From the NCBI RefSeq assembly GCF_008704425.1, contig NZ_CP023696.1, positions 4,380,501-4,444,500 of the forward strand: a stretch of DNA of 64,000 nt. The letters run 5' to 3'. The notes under the pieces are model-generated. The model was not told where the DNA came from. It worked only from the letters and a program-made list of their open reading frames with translations, and made no database searches. Shown here piece by piece: positions 41,695 to 53,144 of this stretch. Every line of letters starts with the position of its first letter. Positions within the stretch are counted from its first letter, which is position 1. This DNA is from Streptomyces fradiae ATCC 10745 = DSM 40063 (lineage in GTDB: Bacteria > Actinomycetota > Actinomycetes > Streptomycetales > Streptomycetaceae). The position numbers and the translations under genes are program-made.

Positions 41695-41710
41695 AAAGTG
41701 ATATCACTTT
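41695..41710. promoter_or_regulatory. Perfect 16-bp palindrome AAAGTGATATCACTTT
   Basis: The palindrome lies 35-50 bases upstream of the SPFH start in an AT-rich island of a very GC-rich genome. On the minus strand the TAAAGT and GATATC words could overlap a -10 box. It is very likely an operator of the SPFH-RHH operon. RHH proteins and GntR-family proteins both bind such sites. Confidence 0.75.
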
Positions 41711-41797
41711 AGCGCGTACCGCAACCTTGTCCACCCCTGGTGAGTCGGTTCCTGGTGGGACGGGTGCTGATTCTCACGTCCGGAAAGACGGGATCCG

Positions 41798-41827
41798 TTG
41801 GTCTATGTCGGCTGGGCCGGGTTAGCT
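41798..41827 (+). promoter_or_regulatory. Promoter candidate for the penicillin-binding protein gene
   Basis: TTGGTC (41798-41803) and TTAGCT (41822-41827) are separated by 18 bases, about 70 bases before the start codon. Confidence 0.4.
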
Positions 41828-41897
41828 TGCTGAGCCGATCCGGACGTGGGGACCGGAACGCGACGGACGAACACCGAGCAACGGGAGCGACGGAGCC

Positions 41898-44147
41898 ATG
41901 GGCCGAGCGGATGCGCAGCGGTCCCGGCAGCGCGAGGCGCGCCGGGAACAGGGGAGAGGCGGGCGCATACGCCGCCTCTTCACGTGGCGGAAGCTGCTGG
42001 GCGCGCTCTTCGTGTTCTGCCTGCTCGCCATGGGCGGCTTCTACGCCGTCTACCTGCTCGTCCCGGTCCCCAGCGCCAACGCCGAGGCGGAGCTGCAGAG
42101 CAACGTCTACCGGTACTCCGACGGCTCGATCCTCGCCCGCACCGGCAAGATCAACCGATCCATCGTCGGCCTCGACAAGATCCCCGACCCGGTGGAGAAG
42201 GCGTTCGTCGCGGCGGAGAACAAGACCTTCTACGAGGACTCCGGCGTCGACTTCAAGGGCACCGCCCGCGGCGTGGTCAACACGATCACCGGCAAGGGCA
42301 AGCAGGGCGGCTCGACCATCACCCAGCAGTACGTCAAGAACTACTACCTGGACCAGAGCCAGACCGTCACCCGGAAGCTCAAGGAGCTGGTGATCTCCCT
42401 CAAGGTCGACCAGCGCAAGAGCAAGGAGGAGATCCTCGCCGGGTACCTCAACACCAGCTACTACGGCCGCGGCGCCTACGGCATACAGGCCGCCGCCCAG
42501 GCCTACTACGGCGTCGACGCCGGCAAGCTGACGGTCGAGCAGGGCGCCTACCTCGCCGCGCTGCTCCAGGCCCCCTCCCAGTACGACTGGACCTCCGCGT
42601 CGCCGAGCGGCCGCAAGCTGGTCACCCAGCGCTGGAACTACGTCCTCGACAACATGGTCGAGGAGCGGTGGCTCGACCCTGCCGAGCGCGCCGGCATGGA
42701 CTTCCCCGAGCCGCAGTCGCCCCGGCCCGCCCCCGGCATGGAGGGCCAGACCGGCTACCTCGTCGCCGCCGCCAACCAGGAGCTGATACGCCAGGGCGTC
42801 GCCGAGGAGGACATCACCGCGGGCGGCTGGACGATCACCCTCCACGTCGACAAGAAGCGCCAGAAGGAGCTGGTCGAGGCGGTCGACAAGCAGCTCGAGA
42901 GCAGGCTCGACCGGGAGGACGACGAGGTCGACGCCGCCGTGCAGGCCGGCGCCACCTCCGTCGACCCGAAGACCGGGCACGTCGTCGCCCTGTACGGCGG
43001 GGTCGGCGCCACCGAGCACTGGACGTCCAACGCCACCCGCCGCGACTACCAGCCCGCCTCCACGTTCAAGCCGCTCGTCTTCGCCGCGGCCCTGGAGAAC
43101 CGCTCCCGGACGCAGGACGGCCGCCGGATCGGCGTCAACACCGTGTACGACGGCACCAGCCGCCGTCCCGTCAGGGGCGGCGCCACCTACTTCGCCCCCC
43201 AGAACGAGGACGACCGCAGCTACGGCCCGGTCACCGTCCAGCGCGCCATGAACAAGTCGATCAACTCGGTCTTCGCGCAGATGATCGTGGACGTCGGCCC
43301 GGCCGAGGTGAAGAAGACCGCGCTGGCCCTCGGCATGCGGGACGTCGACGGCTTCGTGGAGTCGCCCGCGATGTCGCTCGGCACCATGAACGCCTCCACC
43401 TGGGACATGGCGGGCGTGTACGCCACGCTCGACAACCACGGCAAGAGGGTCACCCCGTCGATCGTGAAGTCCGCCGAGCACCGCGACCGCACGGCCCAGC
43501 TCGCCGACCCGATCGGGCCGCAGGTCGTCAGCCGCCGGACCGCCGACACCGTCACCTCCGTACTGACCGGCGTCGTCCGCAACGGCTCCGGCCAGGCGGC
43601 CGGCACCCCGGCGTACCAGGCGGCCGGCAAGACCGGCACGTCGGAGAACAACAAGTCGGCCTGGTTCGCCGGCTACACGCCCGAACTGACCACCGTGGTC
43701 GCCCTCTTCGGCGAGGACGCGCAGAAGGGCACCCAGACCACCCTGACCGGCACCGCCGGCATGGGCCGGGCCAACGGCGGCGGCTTCCCCGCCCGCATCT
43801 GGGCCGACTACACGCTGGACGCCCTCGGCGGCGGCTCCGACGCGCGGTTCGACCTGGACGTCACGGAGATCGGGGACGGCGGACCGCAGCCCTCCGCGTC
43901 CCCGTCGGAGAGCACCACGCCCTCCGCGCCTCCGAGCGACGAGCCGGACGAGCCGACGACGGGCCCGTCCTCCAGCGCCCCCGTGCGCACCCCGTCCACG
44001 CCGGCCCCGCCCAGCAGCCCGACGCCGCCCACCCAGTCCCCGTCGTCCTCGCCCTCGTCCTCGCCCGATCCGGGCGGCAGCGGCGACCCGGGCACGGACC
44101 CCGGCACGGACGTCGGCCTCACCGACGACAAGGCGTCCCGCCCGTAG
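41898..44147 (+). CDS. Class A penicillin-binding protein (GT51 transglycosylase/transpeptidase)
   Basis: The 749-residue bifunctional enzyme has a short cytosolic N-terminus and one membrane anchor (about 32-56). Its GT51 domain has the catalytic glutamate in AAENKTFYEDSGVD (near 107) plus QGGSTITQQYVKN. Its transpeptidase domain shows SxxK STFKP (Ser388), SIN (454-456) and KTGTS (578-582). Residue Asn replaces the usual Asp after the catalytic Glu. The C-terminal 110 residues are Ser/Pro/Asp-rich and likely span the wall. It polymerises and cross-links peptidoglycan. Confidence 0.95.
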   Translation: MGRADAQRSRQREARREQGRGGRIRRLFTWRKLLGALFVFCLLAMGGFYAVYLLVPVPSANAEAELQSNVYRYSDGSILARTGKINRSIVGLDKIPDPVEKAFVAAENKTFYEDSGVDFKGTARGVVNTITGKGKQGGSTITQQYVKNYYLDQSQTVTRKLKELVISLKVDQRKSKEEILAGYLNTSYYGRGAYGIQAAAQAYYGVDAGKLTVEQGAYLAALLQAPSQYDWTSASPSGRKLVTQRWNYVLDNMVEERWLDPAERAGMDFPEPQSPRPAPGMEGQTGYLVAAANQELIRQGVAEEDITAGGWTITLHVDKKRQKELVEAVDKQLESRLDREDDEVDAAVQAGATSVDPKTGHVVALYGGVGATEHWTSNATRRDYQPASTFKPLVFAAALENRSRTQDGRRIGVNTVYDGTSRRPVRGGATYFAPQNEDDRSYGPVTVQRAMNKSINSVFAQMIVDVGPAEVKKTALALGMRDVDGFVESPAMSLGTMNASTWDMAGVYATLDNHGKRVTPSIVKSAEHRDRTAQLADPIGPQVVSRRTADTVTSVLTGVVRNGSGQAAGTPAYQAAGKTGTSENNKSAWFAGYTPELTTVVALFGEDAQKGTQTTLTGTAGMGRANGGGFPARIWADYTLDALGGGSDARFDLDVTEIGDGGPQPSASPSESTTPSAPPSDEPDEPTTGPSSSAPVRTPSTPAPPSSPTPPTQSPSSSPSSSPDPGGSGDPGTDPGTDVGLTDDKASRP

Positions 44148-44159
44148 CCGGACCGCCGA

Positions 44160-44205
44160 AAGGGAGGTGGCCGGGTCCCCCACCAGGGACCCGGCCACCT
44201 CCCTT
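44160..44205. terminator. Bidirectional terminator, 20-bp perfect stem
   Basis: Arms 44160-44179 and 44186-44205 pair perfectly over 20 bases around CCACCA, between the convergent penicillin-binding protein and phosphatase genes. Confidence 0.9.
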
Positions 44206-44274
44206 CCCGTTCCCGCCCCCGCCGCCCGCGCCCCGTCCGGACGGGGCGCGGGCGGCGGGAGCGGCCGGGCCGCC

Positions 44275-46599
44275 TCAGAGACGGGTCGGCAGCTCGAACC
44301 AGACGACCTTCCCGGTGGACAGCCGGGTCGCACCCCACCGGCGCGCGAGCCGGTTCACCAGGAACAGGCCGCGCCCGCCCTCGTCGGTGTCCCGCGCCCG
44401 GCGCTGCCGCGGCAGCTGCGGCGAGTCGTCGCCCACCTCGCAGCGCAGCACCTCGGTCCGCAGCAGCCGCAGCGTCACCGGCCGCGACGCGTACCGCACC
44501 GCGTTGGTGACGACCTCGCTGACCAGCAGCTCCACCGCGTCGCCCAGGTCCTCCAGGCCCCAGCGGGCCAGCGCCCTGCGGGCCAGCCGCCGCGCCCGGC
44601 CCGGCGCGGCGTCCTCCGGCTCCAGGAACCAGTACGCCACGTCGCTCGGCGTTATCCCGTCGAACCGGGCCGCCAGCAGCGCGATGTCGTCGTCCCGGTC
44701 GCCGGGCCCGAGCACGTCGAGCACGTCGTCGCAGAGCGCCTCCAGCGGCGGCGGGTGGTCCGGGCCGGTGAGCTGAGCGGTCGCCGCGAGCCGCTCCCGC
44801 AGCTGCTCGATCCCGGTCCACACGTCCCGCAGCCGCGACTCCACCAGGCCGTCGGTGTACAGCAGCAGCGTCGCGCCCGCCGGGGCGTCCAGCTCCACCG
44901 CCTCGAAGTCCACGCCGCCCACGCCGATCGGCGCGCCCGACGGGACCCGCAGCACCTCGGCCCGGCCGCCCAGGTGCAGGAGTATCGGCGGCGGGTGGCC
45001 GGCGTTGGCGATGGTGATGCGGTGCGCTACCGGGTCGTACACCGCGTACAGGCAGGTGGCCATGCGGTTCTCGCCGAGCCGCTGCGCCTGCTCGTCCAGG
45101 TGGTGCAGCACCTCCTGCGGCGGCAGGTCGAGCCCGGCCAGGGTCTGGGCCGTCGTACGCAGCTGGCCCATGATCGCGGCGGAGGTCATGGAGTGGCCCA
45201 TGACGTCGCCCACGACGAGGGCGACCCGGCTGCCGGGCAGCGGGATCGCGTCGTACCAGTCGCCGCCGACCCGCGCCGTCTCGGCCGCCGGCAGGTAGCG
45301 GGACGCCAGCCGCACGCCGGTCGGCTGCGGCAGGTTCTCCGGGAGCATCGTCCGCTGGAGCTCGTCGGCGATGTACGCCTCCCGCCCGTACAGCACCGCC
45401 TTGTCGATGCCGAGCGCCGTGTGGGTCGCCAGTTGCGCCGCGACCAGCAGGTCGTTCGGCTCGAACGGGGCGCGCTCCGGGCGGCGCAGGAACACGGCGG
45501 CGCCGATCACCCTGCGGCGGCCCCGCAGCGGCGCGAGGACCGCGCGCTCCCCGGACGGTACGACGGAGCCCTCGCCGAGCAGCTCGTGCAGCGCGGCGCG
45601 GGCGGCCTCCGAGTCGCCGGACACCGGCCGCACCCCGCGCAGCACCTCGGCCAGGTGCCCGCCGGAACGGACCTCGCACAGCTCGGCGGCGGGACTCTGC
45701 TCCACGTCGGGCGCCACGGCCGCCCCGGCGGGCAGCAGCCCGAGGTCGCCGGGGCCGTCCTCCGTTAAACGCAGCCGGTCCGCGCGGCGCAGCCGCAGCA
45801 CGAACGGGTCCACGGGCCGCTCGTCGCCGACGGGCAGCGGGTCGCGCAGGTAGACGAGGATCGCGTCGGCGAAGGTCGGCACGGTGGCCCGGCACAGGCC
45901 CAGCACGATCTCGTCCAGGTCGATGCCGCGCGCGATCCGCCGCGTCGCGGCGCCCACGAACCGCAGCCGCTCGCCCTCCCGCCGCGCGGCGCCCGAGGCG
46001 CCCTGGGCCCCCTGGGCGGGGACGCCGCCGGCCGCGGCGCCCGGCGCGGGCGCACCCGCCTCGGGGGCTCCCGCCTCCGGGAGGCCCCCACCGAGGGCTC
46101 CCGCCTCCGGGGCACCCGTGTCGGGGCCGCCTGCCGCGGGGCCGTCCGCGGCGCGGGCGCCCGCCTGGGACGGCACGTGGGCGGCGGAGCCGGGACGTTC
46201 CGCCTCGGCGGCCGTACGGGGCCTCGCCGGCGCCTCGCCGTCGCAGGCGCCCGCGGCCGTGCGTGCCGCGCCGCGGGCGAGGGACTCGTGGGACGCCCCG
46301 AGGGCCGCGTTCGCCGCGTCCGCGGCGCCCGGCACGCCGGCCGCGTCGCCGTCCGTGCCCGCCGCCCGGTCCACGCCGTCCGTGCCGTTCACGCCGTCCG
46401 CGCCCGCCGCGCCGTCCGCCGGGTCCACGGGGCCGTGCTGGGCCGGGACGGGCGCGCCGGGATGCGGCCGGCCGTGCGGGGGCGCGGCCACGGCGGCGTC
46501 GTCGGCGGCCCCGGGGGCCTCCTGCCGGGGCCGGGTGCGTTCCTGCGGCCGGGCAGCGAGCGGCTGCCGGCCTTCGTGGGAGGTGGGATGCTCCGTCAC
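44275..46599 (-). CDS. GAF-PP2C (SpoIIE-type) phosphatase with C-terminal HATPase anti-sigma-like domain
   Basis: The 774-residue protein has a disordered N-terminus of about 205 residues with GAPEAGA repeats, a GAF-like sensor (about 206-405), and a SpoIIE/RsbU PP2C phosphatase (about 410-625: MLPENLPQ, VGGDWYDAI, VVGDVMGHS, ANAGHPPP, LYTDGLVE, DDDIALLAARF). The C-terminus is a HATPase_c_2 kinase-like domain (about 640-774: VSEVVTNAVRYA, GRGLFLVNRLARRWG). Such proteins act in partner-switching networks that control alternative sigma factors. The fusion of phosphatase and anti-sigma-like kinase in one chain is common in Streptomyces. Partners are unknown. Confidence 0.93.
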   Translation of the reverse strand: MTEHPTSHEGRQPLAARPQERTRPRQEAPGAADDAAVAAPPHGRPHPGAPVPAQHGPVDPADGAAGADGVNGTDGVDRAAGTDGDAAGVPGAADAANAALGASHESLARGAARTAAGACDGEAPARPRTAAEAERPGSAAHVPSQAGARAADGPAAGGPDTGAPEAGALGGGLPEAGAPEAGAPAPGAAAGGVPAQGAQGASGAARREGERLRFVGAATRRIARGIDLDEIVLGLCRATVPTFADAILVYLRDPLPVGDERPVDPFVLRLRRADRLRLTEDGPGDLGLLPAGAAVAPDVEQSPAAELCEVRSGGHLAEVLRGVRPVSGDSEAARAALHELLGEGSVVPSGERAVLAPLRGRRRVIGAAVFLRRPERAPFEPNDLLVAAQLATHTALGIDKAVLYGREAYIADELQRTMLPENLPQPTGVRLASRYLPAAETARVGGDWYDAIPLPGSRVALVVGDVMGHSMTSAAIMGQLRTTAQTLAGLDLPPQEVLHHLDEQAQRLGENRMATCLYAVYDPVAHRITIANAGHPPPILLHLGGRAEVLRVPSGAPIGVGGVDFEAVELDAPAGATLLLYTDGLVESRLRDVWTGIEQLRERLAATAQLTGPDHPPPLEALCDDVLDVLGPGDRDDDIALLAARFDGITPSDVAYWFLEPEDAAPGRARRLARRALARWGLEDLGDAVELLVSEVVTNAVRYASRPVTLRLLRTEVLRCEVGDDSPQLPRQRRARDTDEGGRGLFLVNRLARRWGATRLSTGKVVWFELPTRL

Positions 46600-46846
46600 G
46601 CTTGGGATTCCGTCCGTCCGGGCCGGTAGGGCGATGCAATCGCTCTGTCAGGCGCTATACCCGCTCTGAGCGCGGCGTCGACAGGTGGCGGCGAATCCGT
46701 GCGCACCTCGGGCACGGCTCCACCCCCTCGTAGGTGACTTACGGTCAGTTGGTGTCCATTGCTCGGTGGTTGCTCACTGCGGGGCCGGGTGGGCCGTCCG
46801 GCGGAGGTCGATCCTACGGTTACCCCCCAGGGGCGTATCAAGGGTC

Positions 46847-47791
46847 TCACGGTGCCGTGCGGGCCGGGGTGCGGTCCCAGTCGGGCGGCAGCTCGGGAAC
46901 GGCCCAGGACGGGTCGGGGCGCCAGTGCTCCCAGCCGTCCGAGAAGGGGGAGGCCCACGCCCGGATCAGCTCCACGGCGGCGTCGCCCGCCTCCCGCACC
47001 CGGCGGGCCTGGGCGGCCCCCATCAGCCCGGCGCGCTGGGCCTGGGCGAACTCGTCCTCGTCCCGCCACAGCCAGCTGCGGTCGGGGTAGACGGAGATGT
47101 CGAGGTAGTGGTCCTCGGAGTCCACGCCGCCGGACCAGCGCACGCGGGGCGACTCCAGGTTGACGTACCAGCTGCGGAACTCCCAGCCGTCCTCCCAGAA
47201 CAGCCACACCGACCACGGGTCGCGGGGACGGGCCAGCTTCAGCACGCCCATGCCGCTCCACCGGGTGCGGACGGTGGTGCGCGGCGCGGTGTAGCGGGTG
47301 GCCAGCGGCTCCTCGTGCACGGGCGTGCCGTCCGCGAGCACGGGCTTGACGCACTCGGTGCCGGGCGCCATCCACACCGCGAGCAGGTCGGGGGTGTCGC
47401 GTACGACGGTCACCGGGCGGCAGATGTGGACGTGGCCGTCGGCGTTGTCCCGGTACCGCCACAGGATGCGGTCCCCGGCCGCCCAGCGCCGCCCCGCCCC
47501 GCCGTCCGCCGCCCGGCCGCCCGGTACGGCGCCCTCGACCGGCGCCCGGCCCGGTACGACCCGGTCGCCCGCCGCCCGGCCCGGTACGACGCCCTCGACC
47601 GGCGCCCGGCCCCGTGCCGTCCCGTCGCCGAGCGCCCGGCCCTCCGCGGCTGCGGCACCCGCGGCTCCGGTGCCCGCCGCCCGGACGTCCGTCGCCCCGT
47701 CCCGTGCCGCCCGGTCCCGTGCCGCCCCGTCGGCGGGGGGCGCCCCGGCCCCCGCGGCCTCCGCCTCCGAACCCGTCGTCTCCGCTGTCAT
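46847..47791 (-). CDS. DUF402 domain protein (FomD/Ntdp-like) with repetitive N-terminus
   Basis: Residues about 100-314 form a DUF402 domain (WAAGDRILWRYRDNADGHVHICRPVTVV, VWLFWEDGWEFRSWYVNLESPRVRW, DSEDHYLDISVYPD). These acidic residues match the metal site of nucleoside tri/diphosphate phosphatases of the family. The first 100 residues are Ala/Gly/Arg-rich, with a 16-residue repeat (GRAPVEGVVPG and GRAPVEGAVPG). Function as a phosphatase on small nucleotide substrates is a family inference. Confidence 0.82.
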   Translation of the reverse strand: MTAETTGSEAEAAGAGAPPADGAARDRAARDGATDVRAAGTGAAGAAAAEGRALGDGTARGRAPVEGVVPGRAAGDRVVPGRAPVEGAVPGGRAADGGAGRRWAAGDRILWRYRDNADGHVHICRPVTVVRDTPDLLAVWMAPGTECVKPVLADGTPVHEEPLATRYTAPRTTVRTRWSGMGVLKLARPRDPWSVWLFWEDGWEFRSWYVNLESPRVRWSGGVDSEDHYLDISVYPDRSWLWRDEDEFAQAQRAGLMGAAQARRVREAGDAAVELIRAWASPFSDGWEHWRPDPSWAVPELPPDWDRTPARTAP

Positions 47792-47939
47792 GCGCAGATC
47801 TTAGGACCGCGCCGCGCCCGCCGTCCGCGATCCGGATCACTGCCACCCCACCGCCCCCGCCCGTTCGAACCGCAGGTCAGAGGCGGTACGAACAGGGGCG
47901 GACGGACAGGGCGGGACAGGGCGGGGGCGGGGCGGCGGA

Positions 47940-49343
47940 TCAGGGCCTGGTCATCCGCAGGACGTCGAGCGCCCGGTCGAGCTGTTCGAGCGTCAGATCG
48001 CCGCGCTCCACGTACCCGGACTCCAGCACGACCTCGCGGATCGTCTTCCGCTCGGCCAGCGACCGCTTGGCGACCTTCGCCGCCTCCTCGTACCCGATGT
48101 ACCGGTTGAGGGGGGTCACCACGGACGGCGAGGACTCGGCGTACTCGCGGGCCCGCTCCGCGTTGGCGGTGATCCCGTCGACCGTGCGGTCGGCGAGGAG
48201 CCGGGCCGCGGCGGCGAGGAGCCGGACGGACTCCAGCAGGTTCCTCGCCATCACCGGGAGCATCACGTTCAGCTCGAAGTTGCCCGAGGCGCCGGCCGTC
48301 GCGACGGTCGCGTCGTTGCCGACGACCTGGGCGGCGACCATCAGGACGGCCTCGGGGACCACCGGGTTCACCTTGCCCGGCATGATCGACGAACCCGGCT
48401 GGAGGTCGGGGAGGTTGATCTCCGCGAGACCGGTGCGCGGCCCCGACGCCATCCACCGCAGATCGTTGGCGATCTTGGTGAGGGAGACGGCGATCGTACG
48501 GAGCTGGCCCGACGTCTCCACCAGCCCGTCCCGCGCGCCCTGCGCCTCGAAGTGGTCCCGCGCCTCGGTCAGCGGCAGCCCCGTGTCCCGCGCCAACTCC
48601 GCGATGACCGCGGCGGAGAAGCCGGGCGGGGTGTTGATGCCCGTACCGACCGCCGTGCCGCCCAGCGGCAGCTCGGCCAGGCGCGGCAGGGCCGCCCGCA
48701 GCCGCTCCACGCCGTACCGCACCTGCGCCGCGTAACCGCCGAACTCCTGGCCGAGCGTCACCGGCGTGGCGTCCATCAGATGGGTGCGGCCCGACTTCAC
48801 GACCTCCGCGAACTGCGCCGACTTCCGCTCCAGGGCGGCGGCCAGGTGGTCGAGGGCGGGGACGAGGTCGCCGGTCACGGCGGCGGTCGCCGCGATGTGG
48901 ATGGACGAGGGGAACACGTCGTTCGACGACTGGGACGCGTTCACGTGGTCGTTGGGGTGCACCGGGCGCCCGCCGAGCCGCTCGGAGGCGAGGGTGGCGA
49001 GGACCTCGTTCATGTTCATGTTCGACGAGGTGCCCGAGCCGGTCTGGAAGACGTCGACCGGGAAGTGCTCGTCCCAGCGGCCCTCGGCGACCTCCTCGGC
49101 CGCGGCCCGCACCGCCCGCGCGATCTCCGGGTCCAGCACCCCCAGCTCCGCGTTCACCTTGGCCGCCGCCGCCTTCACGCGCGCCAGGGCCTCGATGTGC
49201 GCGCGCTCCAGGCGCTGCCCCGACACGGGGAAGTTCTCCACCGCGCGCTGGGTCTGCGCCCGCCACTTGGCGTGCGCGGGGACCCGCACCTCGCCCATGG
49301 AGTCGTACTCGACCCGGTATCCGCCGTCACTCGTGTCCGTCAT
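47940..49343 (-). CDS. fumC: Class II fumarate hydratase
   Basis: This 467-residue cytosolic enzyme interconverts fumarate and malate in the TCA cycle. Family blocks are TGSGTSSNMNMNEVLA, NDHVNASQSSNDVFPSSIH, SGRTHLMDATPVTLGQEF and the signature GSSIMPGKVNP containing the catalytic serine loop. ATG 49343 follows GGGAGG. Iron-free class II enzymes resist oxidation, which contrasts with the class I enzyme 2 kb away. Confidence 0.96.
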   Translation of the reverse strand: MTDTSDGGYRVEYDSMGEVRVPAHAKWRAQTQRAVENFPVSGQRLERAHIEALARVKAAAAKVNAELGVLDPEIARAVRAAAEEVAEGRWDEHFPVDVFQTGSGTSSNMNMNEVLATLASERLGGRPVHPNDHVNASQSSNDVFPSSIHIAATAAVTGDLVPALDHLAAALERKSAQFAEVVKSGRTHLMDATPVTLGQEFGGYAAQVRYGVERLRAALPRLAELPLGGTAVGTGINTPPGFSAAVIAELARDTGLPLTEARDHFEAQGARDGLVETSGQLRTIAVSLTKIANDLRWMASGPRTGLAEINLPDLQPGSSIMPGKVNPVVPEAVLMVAAQVVGNDATVATAGASGNFELNVMLPVMARNLLESVRLLAAAARLLADRTVDGITANAERAREYAESSPSVVTPLNRYIGYEEAAKVAKRSLAERKTIREVVLESGYVERGDLTLEQLDRALDVLRMTRP

Positions 49344-49448
49344 CGTCCCAACCTCCCGCTGTAGTCGAGCACTTGTCTGGTTCGCTCTGTTCCCAAGTGC
49401 CGTACCGGCCAGTAAAAACCGTGGGTAACCCCACATCCAGGAGGCGCA

Positions 49449-51098
49449 ATGGCGCGCACCAGACTGAGACTCGTATGCGCGGCGGCCGCCGCCGCACTCG
49501 CCGCCACCCTCGCCGGCACGGTCACCGCCCCGCCCGCCGGGGCGGCCCCACCCGCCCCGCCTGCCCCGTCCGCGGCGGCCGTCACCTCCGGCGCCGCCGC
49601 ATCCGCCGCCGCGCCCGGAGCCGCACGGGCCGCCGCCGCATCCGCCGCCGCGCCCGGAGCCGCGCGGGCCGCCGCCGCGCCCGCGGCCGTACGGGCCGCC
49701 ACCCCGCTCCCCGCCGGGCTGGAGCGCCGCCGCGCGGCCGAGGCCACCGCCCTCTACGGCAGCCCGGAGGAGCGCCCCCTCGCCGAGCGCCCGACCTCCC
49801 TCGTCTCCCTCGGAGACAGCGAGATCTCCGGCGAGGGCATCGGCACCTACGAGCCCGGCACCGACGGCCCCGCCAACTGGTGCCACCGCTCACCCGACGC
49901 GGCGATCCACCGCACCGGCATCCCCGCCGACGTCACGTACAACGTCGCCTGCTCCGGCGCCGCCACCCCCCACATCCGCATCGGCGGCACCCCGCAGTAC
50001 GCCGACGAGCTCGTCCAGAGCGACAACCTCGCGATCAAGGCCCGCAACACCCGCGTCAAGATGGTCCTCCTCGTCGCCGGCGCCAACGACGACCTCCAGT
50101 TCGGCCCCGTCATGACGGACTGCGTCACCCGCTACGTCCTCCTCCAGGGCCCCTGCGCGCCGAAGTACGGCCCCGGCTGGCAGGGCCGCGTCGACGCCCT
50201 CGTCCCCAAGGTCGAGCAGACCGTCCGCGACCTGCGCACCGTCATGCGCGGCGCCGGGTACGCCGACGGCGACTACCGGCTCGTCGTGATGAGCTACCCG
50301 AGCCCCATCGGCCCCGACTTCCGCGACAACCCCCGCTTCCCCGGCAAGCTCGCCTGCGGCGGCCTCGGCTACGACTCCGACACCGTCTGGGGCCGCGACA
50401 CCGCCGTACCCGCCTTCGAGCGCGGCATCCGCGCCGCCGCCGCGCACACCGGCGCCGTCTACCTCGACGCCTCCCGCCTCTTCCACGGCCACGAGGTCTG
50501 CACGGACGAGACCTGGGCGCGCGGCCTCTTCGTCGACACGTCGAAGTTCCCCTGGGACGAGAACTCCGTCCGCCAGTCCTTCCACCCGAACAAGGCCGGT
50601 CACGCCGCCTTCGCGTCCTGCCTGACCCAGCTGTACGCGGCCGGGGTGCGCGAGGCGGGCTGCGCCGACCCCGCCTCCACCGGCAGGCCGGTCCTCGTGC
50701 CCGGCGCCTGGGACGACAAGTTCGCCCCGCTGCGCAACGCCGCCACCGGCACCTGCGTGGACGTCACCGGCGCCAGCACGCGCAACGGCACCGCCGTCAC
50801 CGGCTGGGACTGCCACGGCGGGCGCAACCAGGGCTGGTGGCGGGACCCGGCGCGCGGCTCGGTCCACACCGAGCCGACCCACGACCGCTGCCTCGACGTG
50901 CCGGGCGCCCGCTACGAGTCCGGCGCCGCCCTGATCGTCTGGGACTGCTCCGGCGCGGCCAACCAGCGCTTCCTCCACGAGGCGGGCACCCTCCGCCCGG
51001 CCGCCGCGCCGCACCTGTGCGCGACCCTGGCCTCCGCCCGGGACCCGCTGCGCCTGCGGCCCTGCGTGGAGGGCGCCGCGAACCAGCGCTTCACGTAG
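49449..51098 (+). CDS. Secreted SGNH/GDSL-type hydrolase with ricin B-type lectin domain
   Basis: The 549-residue preprotein has a signal peptide (to about 32) and an Ala-rich linker containing a 13-residue tandem repeat (AASAAAPGAARAA). An SGNH hydrolase domain shows block I SLGDSEISGEG, the oxyanion Asn in AGANDD and the His in QSFHPNKAGHAAF. A C-terminal ricin B-type beta-trefoil starts near 425 (CVDVTG, GWDCHGGRNQGW, CLDVPG, VWDCSGAANQRF, CVEGAANQRF). It should be an esterase or lipase acting on polysaccharide-linked esters outside the cell. Substrate is unknown. Confidence 0.9.
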   Translation: MARTRLRLVCAAAAAALAATLAGTVTAPPAGAAPPAPPAPSAAAVTSGAAASAAAPGAARAAAASAAAPGAARAAAAPAAVRAATPLPAGLERRRAAEATALYGSPEERPLAERPTSLVSLGDSEISGEGIGTYEPGTDGPANWCHRSPDAAIHRTGIPADVTYNVACSGAATPHIRIGGTPQYADELVQSDNLAIKARNTRVKMVLLVAGANDDLQFGPVMTDCVTRYVLLQGPCAPKYGPGWQGRVDALVPKVEQTVRDLRTVMRGAGYADGDYRLVVMSYPSPIGPDFRDNPRFPGKLACGGLGYDSDTVWGRDTAVPAFERGIRAAAAHTGAVYLDASRLFHGHEVCTDETWARGLFVDTSKFPWDENSVRQSFHPNKAGHAAFASCLTQLYAAGVREAGCADPASTGRPVLVPGAWDDKFAPLRNAATGTCVDVTGASTRNGTAVTGWDCHGGRNQGWWRDPARGSVHTEPTHDRCLDVPGARYESGAALIVWDCSGAANQRFLHEAGTLRPAAAPHLCATLASARDPLRLRPCVEGAANQRFT

Positions 51099-51155
51099 GC
51101 GGCGGGCACCGGACGGGCGGGCGACCCGCCCGGGGCGTCCCGCGCCCGGGAACGG

Positions 51156-51207
51156 CCGAGCCCCCGGCGGGAGGACCGGGGGCTCGGAGGGAGGACCGGG
51201 GGCTCGG
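51156..51207. terminator. Terminator with 12-bp stem and a duplicated right arm
   Basis: CCGAGCCCCCGG (51156-51167) pairs with CCGGGGGCTCGG at 51176-51187, and a second identical right arm follows at 51196-51207. It lies between the convergent SGNH and class I fumarase genes. Confidence 0.7.
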
Positions 51208-51260
51208 CGGCCGCGACCGGGTCGGGGCGCGGGGGCGTATCCGGGCCGGGGCCGACCCGG

Positions 51261-51329
51261 GTCGGCCCGGACCGGGGGTCGGCCCGGACCGGGGGTCGGC
51301 CCGGACCGGGGGTCGGCCCAGAGCGGGGG

Positions 51330-51345
<16 letters not shown>
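51261..51345. repeat. Five 17-bp tandem repeats ending inside the fumarase gene
   Basis: Three exact copies of GTCGGCCCGGACCGGGG (51261-51311) are followed by two degenerate copies. The last one contains the stop codon and final codons of the class I fumarase gene. The array probably arose by duplication of the gene's 3' end. Confidence 0.85.
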
Positions 51346-52997
<1,652 letters not shown>

Positions 52998-53144
52998 GAC
53001 GGCCATTCCTCACTCGGCGGACAGCGGCGCGGCCCCCTTCGGCAGCGCGTCCCCCAGCGTAAGACGCCGCGCGGCGGCCGGGCCTGTGAGGTAAGGCTCA
53101 TCCCGCTCTAGTCGCGATCTATCGCGTTTGGCTACGCTGGGCGG

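Noticed and set aside
41660..41696. Upstream start of the SPFH protein at 41696
   Set aside because: It would use a TTG inside the palindromic operator and has no ribosome site.
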